In this document: positions 16,467-25,527 of the stretch, piece after piece
How the letters are laid out: each line of letters begins with the position of its first letter
Position numbering within the stretch: the stretch's first letter is position 1
Assembly (NCBI RefSeq): GCF_019977195.1
Contig: NZ_AP024643.1
Coordinates: forward strand, 1,240,001-1,304,000
DNA from: Arthrobacter sp. StoSoilA2
Lineage (GTDB): Bacteria > Actinomycetota > Actinomycetes > Actinomycetales > Micrococcaceae
DNA length: 64,000 nucleotides
Direction: 5' to 3'
Made by a program: the position numbers and the translations under genes
Notes under the pieces: generated by a model
The model's database searches: none
Told to the model about the DNA's origin: nothing
What the model saw: only the letters and a program-made list of their open reading frames with translations

Positions 16467-16997
16467 CTACTTTTGTATCCGTTCAAGGGTGGATCGCACG
16501 CTTTCCAGGGTACCTCCGTAAGGCCGCATCCACGCGTGGACCGCTCCGGGTCGTACCTCCAGCCAAGATGTTTCGCTGGCACCGGAACCCGTGTGCTGCC
16601 CCATGTGGCCGATCACGTGTTCTTTGATTACGTTTTTCGGTAGCAGCCATGCGTGCACTTCGAAGGGGGAAATGCCAAGGCAAAGACAGTACGCATAGTC
16701 TTGGTCTCGGATCTGCTGGAACTTATAGAACCCTGCGTCCCAAAGGGTCGACATCTTGATTTGAACTAAATGTCCATTAATCCAACGATCCCCTTTTCCG
16801 TCTGGTGCTCCCTCTATAAAAAGTCCAACCGCCCGAGCCCACTCAGTTATCAGGGCCTTGCCGACTCGCCCCTTCGTAGCGGAGGGGACTCCGCGGATCC
16901 ACTCGAAAGGACTCCCGGACCATGCGTCGTTTAACGCAATATTGCCGAGAAGCTTCGCAGAGGCGGATGTCATAACCTCGTAGTCGTCTATATCCAT
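16467..16997 (-). CDS. Small PD-(D/E)XK restriction endonuclease
   Basis: 176 residues. The characteristic core is GDRWINGHLVQIKMSTLWDAGFYKFQQIRDQDYAYCLCLGISPFEVHAWLLPK (quoted in parts: VQIKMSTLW, FQQIRDQDYAYC, SPFEVHAWLLP). Q-I-K stands where E-x-K is usual, a known variation of the PD-(D/E)XK active site. The R-D-Q-D-Y motif and the HAW-(L/V)-(L/I)-P strand are shared by a group of type II enzymes and defence-linked REases. Its ATG overlaps the stop of the upstream methyltransferase by one base (TAATG). It is the likely DNA-cutting partner of that enzyme. Confidence 0.8.
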   Translation of the reverse strand: MDIDDYEVMTSASAKLLGNIALNDAWSGSPFEWIRGVPSATKGRVGKALITEWARAVGLFIEGAPDGKGDRWINGHLVQIKMSTLWDAGFYKFQQIRDQDYAYCLCLGISPFEVHAWLLPKNVIKEHVIGHMGQHTGSGASETSWLEVRPGAVHAWMRPYGGTLESVRSTLERIQK

Positions 16998-17932
16998 TAG
17001 GCGCAGTCGGGTTTTGCTGGGGCAAGCGACACGAATTGGACTGATCCCTCCGCGTTGTCGGCACCTCTCAGCTGGGAGGTAAGTCTCGCCTTGATCGTTA
17101 CTAGGGACTCAGGGTTCTGGTCAACCATCACAAATTTCCGTCCGAGCGAATGAGCGACTGCTCCTGTTGTCCCGCTCCCCGCAAAGAAATCGAGTACCCA
17201 GTCACCCGGGTCGCTGCTTGCCTGGACGATGCGTCGAAGAATCCCTTCAGGTTTCTGTGTGGGGTATCCCGTCTTTTCCTTTCCCATCGTGGACACAATG
17301 GTGTGCCACCAGACATCGCTGGGGAGAACATCAGCAGCGGGCGGCGATGAACCCATGCCGGGAGCCCTATACAGGTCATATTCGACGGCCTGTGCGTTGA
17401 AGAGATATGTGTCGGGATTTTTTACGTAGACCAATATGTTGTCGTGTTTTGTTGGCCACTTCTTACGGGCGCGGGCTCCGTAATCGTAAGCCCAAATGAT
17501 TTCATTCAAGAAACATCCGCTTCCAAAGATTGAGTCCAGGCAGACCTTTGCATAGTGCACCTCGCGGTAATCGAGGTGTAGGTAAAAGGTTCCATCATCG
17601 GCCAACAGACGCCAGGCTTCGAGCAAGCGCGGTTGGAGGAAAGACCAGTAGTCATCAAAAGTATCGTTGTACGCCAATTTAGCACCCTTGATCGTTTCGT
17701 ACCGCTCACCGCTGAAACCCTGCCTGCTGCCGGTTGGCGATCGGTTTGTTTTTATGGAGTGCCGAACTTGAGATCTTCCGGTGTTGAAAGGCGGGTCGAT
17801 GTAAATCAGCCGGAAAGTTTCATCGGACAACAAGCCGAGTGCATGTAGATTGTCAGCTTCTATAAGTAGGTTTGGGCCAGAATGACTCCAAGAAAATGTT
17901 CTTGATTGTTTGCCAGCTGTCACTTCGGTCAT
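16997..17932 (-). CDS. DNA amino-methyltransferase (N4-C or N6-A, beta-class order)
   Basis: 311 residues from ATG 17932 (AGGG about 9 bases upstream); the longer frame to 18079 has no family-like sequence. Catalytic motif IV IYIDPPFNTG is near residue 43, well before the SAM-binding motif I DFFAGSGTTGAVAHSLGRKFVMVD (about 250), giving the order of beta-class enzymes. TQKPEGILRRI is the usual segment between them. It methylates an amino group of adenine or cytosine; which one is not decidable by eye. It is translationally coupled to the small endonuclease. Confidence 0.92.
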   Translation of the reverse strand: MTEVTAGKQSRTFSWSHSGPNLLIEADNLHALGLLSDETFRLIYIDPPFNTGRSQVRHSIKTNRSPTGSRQGFSGERYETIKGAKLAYNDTFDDYWSFLQPRLLEAWRLLADDGTFYLHLDYREVHYAKVCLDSIFGSGCFLNEIIWAYDYGARARKKWPTKHDNILVYVKNPDTYLFNAQAVEYDLYRAPGMGSSPPAADVLPSDVWWHTIVSTMGKEKTGYPTQKPEGILRRIVQASSDPGDWVLDFFAGSGTTGAVAHSLGRKFVMVDQNPESLVTIKARLTSQLRGADNAEGSVQFVSLAPAKPDCA

Positions 17933-18366
17933 GACGACAACCCTACTTCGTCCCGGTTTATAAAGGGCGAGAATCAGCGGAGAAAGGTGAAAAGCGTGTC
18001 GATCAGGACTAGGGGGCCGCCGTGCTGACGCCAGGACGCGCCAAACTCTCGGCACACTTTCACTCCTGCTTCCCTGCAAGCCTTGTGCGGCCTGGGATCG
18101 TGTAGAAGCTTTGTCAGTTGTTGCCTACTGTCGGCGCTCCAGAACCTCAGACTTTTCTGCGGTCTTGGTTATCCAGGTGTGGCGCTTCCCCAGTGTTATG
18201 CGGTCCCGCAGAGATGTATCGAAGAGGGCGAAGCGACCCCAGGGCGAGGTGACGGCCACCGCCGAAAAGTAGCTGCGGTGGGTGCCCTGACCGTATGAGT
18301 TGCTCTGCCCCCCTTGGGCAGAGCAACTGTGGTCCCGTATTGAGGGAAGGATCTTGGGCGACGAAA
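17933..18366. other. Gap between GHKL ATPase and methyltransferase genes
   Basis: 434 bases without a credible gene. It holds the methyltransferase promoter (unassigned), a perfect long hairpin near its right end, and short open frames of poor codon quality. Confidence 0.5.
18298..18328 (-). terminator. Perfect 13-base-pair hairpin after the GHKL gene
   Basis: Arms AGTTGCTCTGCCC (18298-18310) and GGGCAGAGCAACT (18316-18328) around CCCTT. It lies 38 bases past the GHKL stop on the minus strand. There is no T-tract, so it may be a terminator or a processing/regulatory structure between two parts of the module. Confidence 0.55.
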
Positions 18367-20313
18367 CTATTTAAGTTTGTCAGAATCGCGATTTTGCAGT
18401 ATCGCAAGAATGGCGGCCCCTGTTTTGCTCCCATTTTCGTTGAGTATTTCTGCCACGACATTTTTCAAAGCAATAACAGGAAGCTTCACGGAGTTGGCAT
18501 CATCGTACCAGATATATGATACGGCCCTGAGGGGTCGTTCGTGTGACCAATCCCCATACGTTGGTCTGAGGCGACCTATTCTCATATTTATGTCGGGGCA
18601 GTCCCAACAGACTACTAGATCCATTTCTCGGGGAATCTTCTTATTGTTCTCAAAATCGGTAATCAGATCGTCAAAGCTAAGTTTGAACTCTAGTACGGCA
18701 TTGGACTTGCTGCGATAGTCGGTTCGGAGACTGCCGAGCATCCCTACCGCATTAGCGGCCTCCGTGGTGATGTCGATAAGCGCGTCATAGCGATTGAAGC
18801 CGGATATTGCCTTCATGGCATATCCCGGAAGCGACCCTGTAGTAAGGAGTGCGGTCCAAAGAGCAATCACCTCTTGCTCCGAACCGGGATCTACACGAGC
18901 CGGGGGAATGGACTTCAAATGAGTAAATAACTCGGGAATTTGAGAATTCCCGGCCCGGCTCATGATGGTATTAACCCAATCTGCCAGGTTGGCATCAATT
19001 GGCTCCGCGTCTTTCACTTTCAACGCCCAGCGATAGTCCTTTAGTCTTGTGACCACGCGCTGCGTAACCTTATTTATAGCACTGAGCGTTCGTTCGTCCG
19101 ATACAAACTTCCGGCCTGTATCTAGCTCCAAGTCGCTGAATCCCAGCACAATGTGAGTCTGACGGTCCAGGCCTTGGTCGCTCGTCAGCGCCAGCTCAAG
19201 GGGGCGGCCCTGGGGAGCGCCGTCAACTACTAGGCGGGCACCATAGCGTACGACCTGAGCGCGTGTTCCCAGTTGCTTCCGAATCTCCTGCATTACACCG
19301 GTGCTGTAGGATAAATATCCAGTGACCCAGCGCAGGTGGGTTGAAAGTCCGGCTCTCTCTTCAATGTCGAGATTCTCCATGTCGTTGATAAGGTCAGGAG
19401 CCGCCCAGCGGTGATACACGGCCTGTTGGCGTCTGCCATGTTGGACGTGCCGCTGCCCCTCGGGCGTTGCATCGATAGTGTCTGTATCCACGCCGACTCT
19501 AAACACGCTCTCAGGGAATGGATAGCCAAGCTTGCCTTTGCTAATAGAGAAGCCTTCGCGGTCGAATGAAGCTTCGTGTGTTCCCTCCTCTCCGAGGTCC
19601 AAAATCATTCGGACCCTAATGGAAGTCTCGTGTTCACTTGCAGGCTCAGCCAGCCCCAGAGCGGTTTTTGCGCACAAGTATCCTGCCCAGTATGTGAGTT
19701 CCTTTTGAATTCCTTGTGTAACCACTACGGTATGGTCTAGTGATCGAGGGGTGGAGCCGGCGTGAAAAGCAAAGTACACTCCTGTTCCACACTCTATTTC
19801 GGAAGCTAAGTCTCTAACTCGTTGCGGTGCTTGAAATGTATCGGCGACAATCGGTTCTGACTTTTCGCTATCAACTACCCAGTCGTGCGTGTACTTAATC
19901 GTGCGCTCTGAGGCGATTTTGTTCTGTATCGAACGGATTGACATATTATTTGAAACGGCGACAACGTAGGACATGCCAACGCCCTTATAACCGATCGATC
20001 GACCCTGGCTTTTTCCTGCAGAGAAGCCTGGAATGAAAACTTTGTCCACTAGATCCGGTGCCATGCCTACACCGTTGTCCTGAACGTAGATGTAATGATC
20101 ATGACCTTTGCGGCGACCGATGAGTAGGGTGAGTTCGCCACGGTCTGTTGCCTGGCTTGCCGACCGCAGGTTGATAGCATCAATTGCATTCTGTATCAAT
20201 TCGGTGAATACGTCAGATTCGTCAGAGTATGAAGTTGTTAGGTTTAGTAGGTGTTTTCTTATTAGCTCTGTCTGATATTTTCTATCAAGTGAACCGACTC
20301 CGAATATATCCAC
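18367..20313 (-). CDS. GHKL (MutL/MORC/Hsp90-type) ATPase
   Basis: 648 residues, GTG start with TAGGAGAT about 11 bases upstream. The N-terminal GHKL fold is clear: N-box ELIQNAIDAIN (about 38-50), DNGVGM (about 80-86), and lid motif SIGYKGVGMSYVVAVSNN (about 106-124). A transducer-like region follows, then an unassigned C-terminal 300 residues with charged helices. Homologues of MutL and MORC occur in prokaryotic restriction-modification operons with SNF2 helicases and multiple methyltransferases (published by Iyer, Abhiman and Aravind, 2008). The gene is visibly more A/T-rich than its neighbours, a sign of transfer. Likely an ATP-driven DNA clamp or signalling subunit. Confidence 0.88.
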   Translation of the reverse strand: MDIFGVGSLDRKYQTELIRKHLLNLTTSYSDESDVFTELIQNAIDAINLRSASQATDRGELTLLIGRRKGHDHYIYVQDNGVGMAPDLVDKVFIPGFSAGKSQGRSIGYKGVGMSYVVAVSNNMSIRSIQNKIASERTIKYTHDWVVDSEKSEPIVADTFQAPQRVRDLASEIECGTGVYFAFHAGSTPRSLDHTVVVTQGIQKELTYWAGYLCAKTALGLAEPASEHETSIRVRMILDLGEEGTHEASFDREGFSISKGKLGYPFPESVFRVGVDTDTIDATPEGQRHVQHGRRQQAVYHRWAAPDLINDMENLDIEERAGLSTHLRWVTGYLSYSTGVMQEIRKQLGTRAQVVRYGARLVVDGAPQGRPLELALTSDQGLDRQTHIVLGFSDLELDTGRKFVSDERTLSAINKVTQRVVTRLKDYRWALKVKDAEPIDANLADWVNTIMSRAGNSQIPELFTHLKSIPPARVDPGSEQEVIALWTALLTTGSLPGYAMKAISGFNRYDALIDITTEAANAVGMLGSLRTDYRSKSNAVLEFKLSFDDLITDFENNKKIPREMDLVVCWDCPDINMRIGRLRPTYGDWSHERPLRAVSYIWYDDANSVKLPVIALKNVVAEILNENGSKTGAAILAILQNRDSDKLK

Positions 20314-20559
20314 GGTCGCTTTATCTCCTAGGCTGAGTCCCGGTGAGTGTGCTTCTTGGGCGGAAGCGAATGAATCTTACCGCGGCTGTCCACGGGTGAG
20401 TGGTGGCGCGAGGGCTGAGCCCCTTACCTATTCAAACTCGTGGACTCCGCCGTCCGGCACCATAGTTGGATCTCAAGGAAGGGCAAGAACCTCACGTCAG
20501 GTGCGCAACATTGTCAGTAACCAATTTTCGTCCAACCTCACGCCACCAAGGATCGACGA

Positions 20560-21080
20560 CTAGTGCCGGGCAAGCCACGGGAGTCCAACGGCATACAAGA
20601 GGACCTGCTCGGTCATACCGCCTGTGGGCCGTGTGTAGCCCCACTCGTCCAGCACGGGGATGTCGATGATGAAAAGGTCCAGTCCCACCCCAGTTGCCCA
20701 CACCACGAGATCGGCGATTCACCTGGACCTGTTCTGAAGGCGGTCAGGCGTCCCCGGGAAGCGATCCTCTTCTGCCGCGTCCAAGCGGGCGGCCCCAAAT
20801 GTACCCGCCGTCGTAGATAGTTTCTAAAATGTCCGTGCAGGTGCATGCCGCGACGGCCGAGTTCGCGGAGGTGGTCGTGGTGACCGCCGCCGGTGCCGGA
20901 GAGCAACCGGTTCCACGTGAGTCCGGCGGCAGGGGGGAAGCGCGTCGTGGGTGGGTGCATACGCCGTAGTCGGGGCCGTGTTTGGCGGTTTCGGGAAGCC
21001 AGCCCTGGCCCCGGTATCGGCGGGGCGCTTCGGGCAGGTAGAGACGACGAGATGGACTTCACGACCGGAGCCGTCGTGAG
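20560..21080 (-). pseudogene. Flavin monooxygenase remnant, copy 1
   Basis: Minus-strand sequence clearly related to the intact monooxygenase at 53365-54609, in at least two pieces: about 20560-20730 (matching DIPVLDEWGY...LYAVGLPWL) and about 20824-21080 (matching GGxDxHLRELGRRGMHLHG and upstream). It is broken by frameshifts and lacks the middle part between the pieces. It sits between the GHKL gene and the McrBC operon. The rest of the 20314-21300 gap holds no recognisable gene. Confidence 0.75.
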
Positions 21081-21300
21081 GAGCGGGTTGAGCCGTCATA
21101 TTGCCAATGGTCCTGTGTCCTCCGCGGATTCGCGCATTTGTGGTGCTAGATATGTAGATGGCCGTGAGCGCCTGAGCGATGTTCCTCAAGGACCACGCCC
21201 ACGGTGCGGCTGTGGTTGCATCGAATGAGCAGAAAACGGAGTACCTGATGTCCCTTTGTGTCGAACGCGGATCTCTGTTGCTGCATAGGAGGAACGCGGC

Positions 21301-24252
21301 ATGAGCGATTCCAAGTGGCGTCAATTCATGGAGTTCGGCGCACTGTTCGCTAAGACTGTCGATCTGGATGCTGACGAGTACAGCCACAAGATTGCGGTTG
21401 CCGAGCGGCTCCGAAGGACCCGGGAGACCTTCCTCGGACGGGATCCGGAATGGTTCGAAGCGCTTCGGCGGGACATCTCTTCATCCGGGTTGATGAATCA
21501 ATATTTCATGATGCGGCTGGTTGACCTAGGCAGGACAAAGCCAGGTGAGCTGTGGCGGGTGATCGCCTTGCTGTGGGAGGGCGACTTGGATACCCGGGAC
21601 ATCGATGATTTCACACTTGCTCTTCGCCCGTACAACCCCGAGCAATTTTCGGTCGGCGGCATCATAGGTTTCGCGTCGCTGCTGCTGATGGGGCGGGATC
21701 CCTACAACTTCCCGCCCTACAGGGCACAAGCAGCCAAAAAGTTTCTAAAACTGGTTGGCTGGGACGACAGAGGCGCCAGCGGAGACCCCGCTCGCCGTTA
21801 TGAACTTCTGTTGGAAGCGCTCGACGAAATCGTCCGGCTGGCTCCCGAACATGGAATCAAGGTCCGCGACCGATTGGATGCCCAGGGACTGATGTGGACC
21901 GTGTTGAAGGTAGATCCAACGGAGGAGTGGAGCATCCCTGACAGTCAAGCGTTTCGGTCTTGGAGGGGCGACAAAATAGAGACTGTAAACAACGGGCTTA
22001 GCGGCGCACTCCCCCTCGAAACGCCGGCACGACGGATCATCAGTGCTGGCCTTCGTGGGGAACCTTCGCCCTTGGATGGCCGGACTTACACATGGACGTC
22101 GGAAGCGGCGGAGGATTTGGCTCGTCGGAGCACGAACACCGACGTCGGTCCTGGCTCTTTTATGGCCAAGCTGGAGCGGCAGCTGGACGGCGCCGCAAGG
22201 GAGACCGTCCTTCTGGCGGCGGAACTGGTTTATCTTCAAGTCCTTCCCCTGGAAAACGTGACGGCCGGGACGAAGATCGCCCGCGTCGAGAAGGTCCTGT
22301 CGTGGGTGCCGGAGGCCAATGTTGAGTTGCCTGAGGGCTTGCGCGAAGGACTGCAAGCCAAGGGTGCCTTCAACGGAGGAGTGGGCTTCAACATTCAAGT
22401 CGCTGACCACGTGGGCTGGCTCAGCCGGTTTGTGGAACATGTGACCGAGCAGCCAGAAAGCCTCATAGATAAGGCTCTGGAAGACCCTTGGGCATTCATT
22501 GCCCTCACACATTCCGTCCCCAAGGACTGGCCCACAATCCGTTACAGCATTGAGTTTCTGGCATGGCCGGATACTCTTCAGCCCGTTGTGAGCAGAGACC
22601 ACAGGATCAAGATCCGGAATGCTTTCGCAGGAATCATCGGAGGGCCGACGGGCGATACGGAGATCGAGATTGCAAAGGACCTTCTCAACATCCGGAAGGC
22701 CCAGCAGGGAGACTCTGAAGAATTTATCGAGTGGTACGACGAACCGTACCTAAGCGAATGGCAGCCTTCGAGCGGTGATGCCGGGCGACGGGCTTGGCTT
22801 GTTCGCCAGAACCAAGGCGGCATCGCGATGGTGGACTCTTGGCTTGGCCAAGACTTCGTCTCTCTCAGAGCTCAACACCTCGGCTCTCCTGCCCAGGGGA
22901 GCAACTTTGACCAAATACAGGCGGCAGTAAATGCCGGCTACCAGCACATCGACTACGCCGAACGCAAAGTGCGGGCCCAGGAGTTCTACCGTTTCCTCAC
23001 TCAGATGACTGTGGACGATTTCGTCCTCACAGCCTTCGAAAGCAACCTCTACCTTGGCGTCATTACCGGCGAAGCGGAGTACGCCGACGACGAGACATCC
23101 GGGTTGCGGCGACAGGTGGCCTGGCGACAGGAACCCATCGCCAATGATGACCTTCCGGCACCGATGCCACGGCTGTTGGAGGAGCAAGGTTCTGTTGTTG
23201 ACCTGACCGATGGTCTCTCGATCATTACCGCGTGGTTCGAAGCCGAACCGGTCTTGAGTGGCACTGAACCGGTGCCGGCCCCACTGCCGCAGGCCGCCGT
23301 CGTACCTCAACTGCGCGAGGCAACCACCGATCTCGCGACCAAGCTGCATGTTCAGCGCGACGACGTACAGGAAGTTATTCGCCTGCTCCAGACACGGCAG
23401 CAGATCGTTTTCTACGGTCCGCCAGGGACTGGTAAGACGTACTTGGCGGGGAAAATCGCACGGTTTCTCGCGGGCGAGGAACATGGAGACCATGTCAAGA
23501 CGGTGCAGTTCCATCCGTCGTACGCGTATGAGGATTTTTTCGAGGGCTACCGTCCGGCCAAGTCCGACGGCGCGAATGTCGGCTTCAGTCTCGAACCTGG
23601 CCCTTTACGGCGAATCGCCGCTGAGGCGTCATTGGACGGAAACCGGGACAAGCCCTATTTCCTGATCATCGACGAGATGAACCGGGGCAATCTGGCGAAG
23701 ATCTTCGGTGAGCTGTACTTCCTCCTGGAGTATCGCGACCAAGGCATCAATCTGCAGTACAACCCACAGCAGACATTCGTCTTGCCTCCAAATCTTTTCA
23801 TCATCGGCACGATGAACACCTCGGATCGCTCCATTGCCCTAGTGGACGCTGCCATTCGCCGACGGTTCGCCTTTGTGGAGTTGCATCCTCAGGAGGGCAT
23901 GATCTCCGGGATGCTCGAGCGCTTCTTGGAGGCCACAGGCAAGCCGGCCCTACGGGCTGAACTCTTGAATGCGTTGAACAGCGAGATCGAGGCCACGAAC
24001 CGCGACTTGATGATTGGGCCGTCGTACTTCATGAAGCCGCACGCTGAGACGGACCAAGGACTGGCTGAGATCTGGAAATATGAGTTGTTGCCTTTGCTTG
24101 AGGAGCAGTACTTTGGGCGTTTGAGTCGGGAAAAGATTCGTGAGAAGTTCGGACTTGAGACCATACGGCGTAGAGCGCGCCTGGACATCGGACCCACTGA
24201 TAGCGCGCCGGACTCGTCTGTGCTGGAATTTGGCGACGAAGCTATCGTCTGA
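21301..24252 (+). CDS. mcrB: McrB-like AAA+ GTPase of McrBC
   Basis: 983 residues; AGGAGGAA lies 8 bases before the ATG. The N-terminal 600 residues are a large target-sensing region of no assigned family. The AAA+ motor is C-terminal: Walker A FYGPPGTGKTYLAGKIA (about 700), EDFFEGYRP, Walker B PYFLIIDEMNRGNLAKIFGELYFLLE (in parts: LIIDEMNRGN), the McrB-specific NTSDRS (GTMNTSDRSIA) and the arginine segment AAIRRRFAF. MNT(S/A)D marks the GTP-dependent McrB group. It should translocate on DNA and drive the McrC nuclease. Stop and mcrC start overlap (TGATG). Confidence 0.93.
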   Translation: MSDSKWRQFMEFGALFAKTVDLDADEYSHKIAVAERLRRTRETFLGRDPEWFEALRRDISSSGLMNQYFMMRLVDLGRTKPGELWRVIALLWEGDLDTRDIDDFTLALRPYNPEQFSVGGIIGFASLLLMGRDPYNFPPYRAQAAKKFLKLVGWDDRGASGDPARRYELLLEALDEIVRLAPEHGIKVRDRLDAQGLMWTVLKVDPTEEWSIPDSQAFRSWRGDKIETVNNGLSGALPLETPARRIISAGLRGEPSPLDGRTYTWTSEAAEDLARRSTNTDVGPGSFMAKLERQLDGAARETVLLAAELVYLQVLPLENVTAGTKIARVEKVLSWVPEANVELPEGLREGLQAKGAFNGGVGFNIQVADHVGWLSRFVEHVTEQPESLIDKALEDPWAFIALTHSVPKDWPTIRYSIEFLAWPDTLQPVVSRDHRIKIRNAFAGIIGGPTGDTEIEIAKDLLNIRKAQQGDSEEFIEWYDEPYLSEWQPSSGDAGRRAWLVRQNQGGIAMVDSWLGQDFVSLRAQHLGSPAQGSNFDQIQAAVNAGYQHIDYAERKVRAQEFYRFLTQMTVDDFVLTAFESNLYLGVITGEAEYADDETSGLRRQVAWRQEPIANDDLPAPMPRLLEEQGSVVDLTDGLSIITAWFEAEPVLSGTEPVPAPLPQAAVVPQLREATTDLATKLHVQRDDVQEVIRLLQTRQQIVFYGPPGTGKTYLAGKIARFLAGEEHGDHVKTVQFHPSYAYEDFFEGYRPAKSDGANVGFSLEPGPLRRIAAEASLDGNRDKPYFLIIDEMNRGNLAKIFGELYFLLEYRDQGINLQYNPQQTFVLPPNLFIIGTMNTSDRSIALVDAAIRRRFAFVELHPQEGMISGMLERFLEATGKPALRAELLNALNSEIEATNRDLMIGPSYFMKPHAETDQGLAEIWKYELLPLLEEQYFGRLSREKIREKFGLETIRRRARLDIGPTDSAPDSSVLEFGDEAIV

Positions 24253-25508
24253 TGCCGAGAGAAATCGTACTCGACGAGTTGCAGGGTTATTCGGAGCCAG
24301 TCGAGCTGGACCGTGAGGTGGCTGCCACGCTGCGGGACACTGGCCTGGTTTCCGTCGTGCCCGCGCATGGGGATGCTTGGACCATTCTGCCCGCCGGGAA
24401 AGTTGGGGCCGTCCAGATCGACGACTTGTTGGTTCGAGTGAAGCCCAAGGAAAAGGTGGGTCTCAGCCGGCTGCTATTTCTGCTGGGTTATGCGGCGGAC
24501 CCAGGCTTTCGTCCGGACAACGTAATTGGTGCTGAAGATGACGATCTCTTTGCTGCACTGGGTGAGTCGCTTGCGAGGCACGGCGAACGAGCGCTTGAAC
24601 GTGGGCCACTGAACGGTTACGTGTCTCTGGAAGAGGCGCTACGGACGGTGAAGGGCCGAATACGTGTCGGTGACCAGATGAGCAGGCGTCCTGGACTGCT
24701 CCTGCCTCTCGAAGTTACATACGACGACTACACAGCTGACGTAACTGAGAACCAGATTCTCCGGGCCGCGATTCGGATGATGATGCAGGTTCCTCGGCTG
24801 CCGGACGCGCTCCTGGGACGTCTTGCTCACCTGGATTCGAAGCTTGAGGGTGTTTCTACTTTGAATCACGGGGCCGTGTTGCCAGCCTGGACCGAATCCA
24901 GAATCAATGGCCACTATGTGCCGGCACTGAGGTTGTCCGAAATCATCCTTCAGACCATGTCCGCGGAAGCCGGGGTGGGTCATCGCATGGTTGCCTCTTT
25001 CGCAGTAAATATGGCCACTGTATTTGAGGACTTTGTAGGCACTGCCTTGAAGGAGGCGCTCGAGCCTTATCCAGGGCTGACGGAGTGGCAATACGAAGCA
25101 TTCATGGACGAATCGGAACCGGGTTTTCGGAGCAGCGACCGGGTGCGGATGTTTGTGGACGTAGTGCATTCCGTCCAAGGACGACCGGCGATGATCTTCG
25201 ATGCCAAGTACAAGGCGGCCTCAGCAAGCGGCGCCTATCCCAATGCGGATCACTATCAGATGCTTGCGTACTGTACTGCTCTCCGAGTGCCCCGCGCTTG
25301 GCTCGTTTACGCCGGGAGGGGTGATGCTCGGGTTCGCCGAATCTTGAACACGGGGGTGTCCGTGGTGGAATTCCCACTGGATTTGTCGCAGGAGCCGGAG
25401 GCGTTATTAGCGCGGGTGGAGGAGCTCGCGGCAAATGCGTATGGAAGCTGGTTCCGGACGAGTGATCCAGAGGAGGCATCCTGGCTAGGAACGGCTGGTC
25501 ATCGCTGA
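24252..25508 (+). CDS. mcrC: McrC-like nuclease subunit of McrBC
   Basis: 418 residues. The N-terminal beta domain binds McrB in characterised McrBC. The middle has the family stretch GRIRVGDQMSRRPGLLLPLEVTYDDYTADVTENQIL, quoted in parts: VKGRIRVGDQ and YTADVTENQIL. The PD-(D/E)XK nuclease is C-terminal: VRMFVDVVH, then IFDAKYKA (D-A-K) and HYQMLAYCTAL. Together with McrB it should cut modified (usually methylated or hydroxymethylated) DNA, so it must tolerate the marks set by the two methyltransferases encoded 5-9 kb upstream. Confidence 0.93.
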   Translation: MPREIVLDELQGYSEPVELDREVAATLRDTGLVSVVPAHGDAWTILPAGKVGAVQIDDLLVRVKPKEKVGLSRLLFLLGYAADPGFRPDNVIGAEDDDLFAALGESLARHGERALERGPLNGYVSLEEALRTVKGRIRVGDQMSRRPGLLLPLEVTYDDYTADVTENQILRAAIRMMMQVPRLPDALLGRLAHLDSKLEGVSTLNHGAVLPAWTESRINGHYVPALRLSEIILQTMSAEAGVGHRMVASFAVNMATVFEDFVGTALKEALEPYPGLTEWQYEAFMDESEPGFRSSDRVRMFVDVVHSVQGRPAMIFDAKYKAASASGAYPNADHYQMLAYCTALRVPRAWLVYAGRGDARVRRILNTGVSVVEFPLDLSQEPEALLARVEELAANAYGSWFRTSDPEEASWLGTAGHR

Positions 25509-25527
25509 TTCCAGCACTACGTTGCCG

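Noticed and set aside
18083..18298. 71-codon plus-strand ORF between methyltransferase and GHKL genes
   Set aside because: Cys-rich, irregular codon use, no ribosome site and no recognisable feature.
10158..20313. DISARM, BREX or Dnd/Ssp system
   Set aside because: DISARM markers (DUF1998, PLD nuclease), BREX markers (PglZ, BrxC-type ATPase) and DndCDE/SspBCD genes were not seen, although a helicase, methyltransferases and a ParB-fold protein are shared features.
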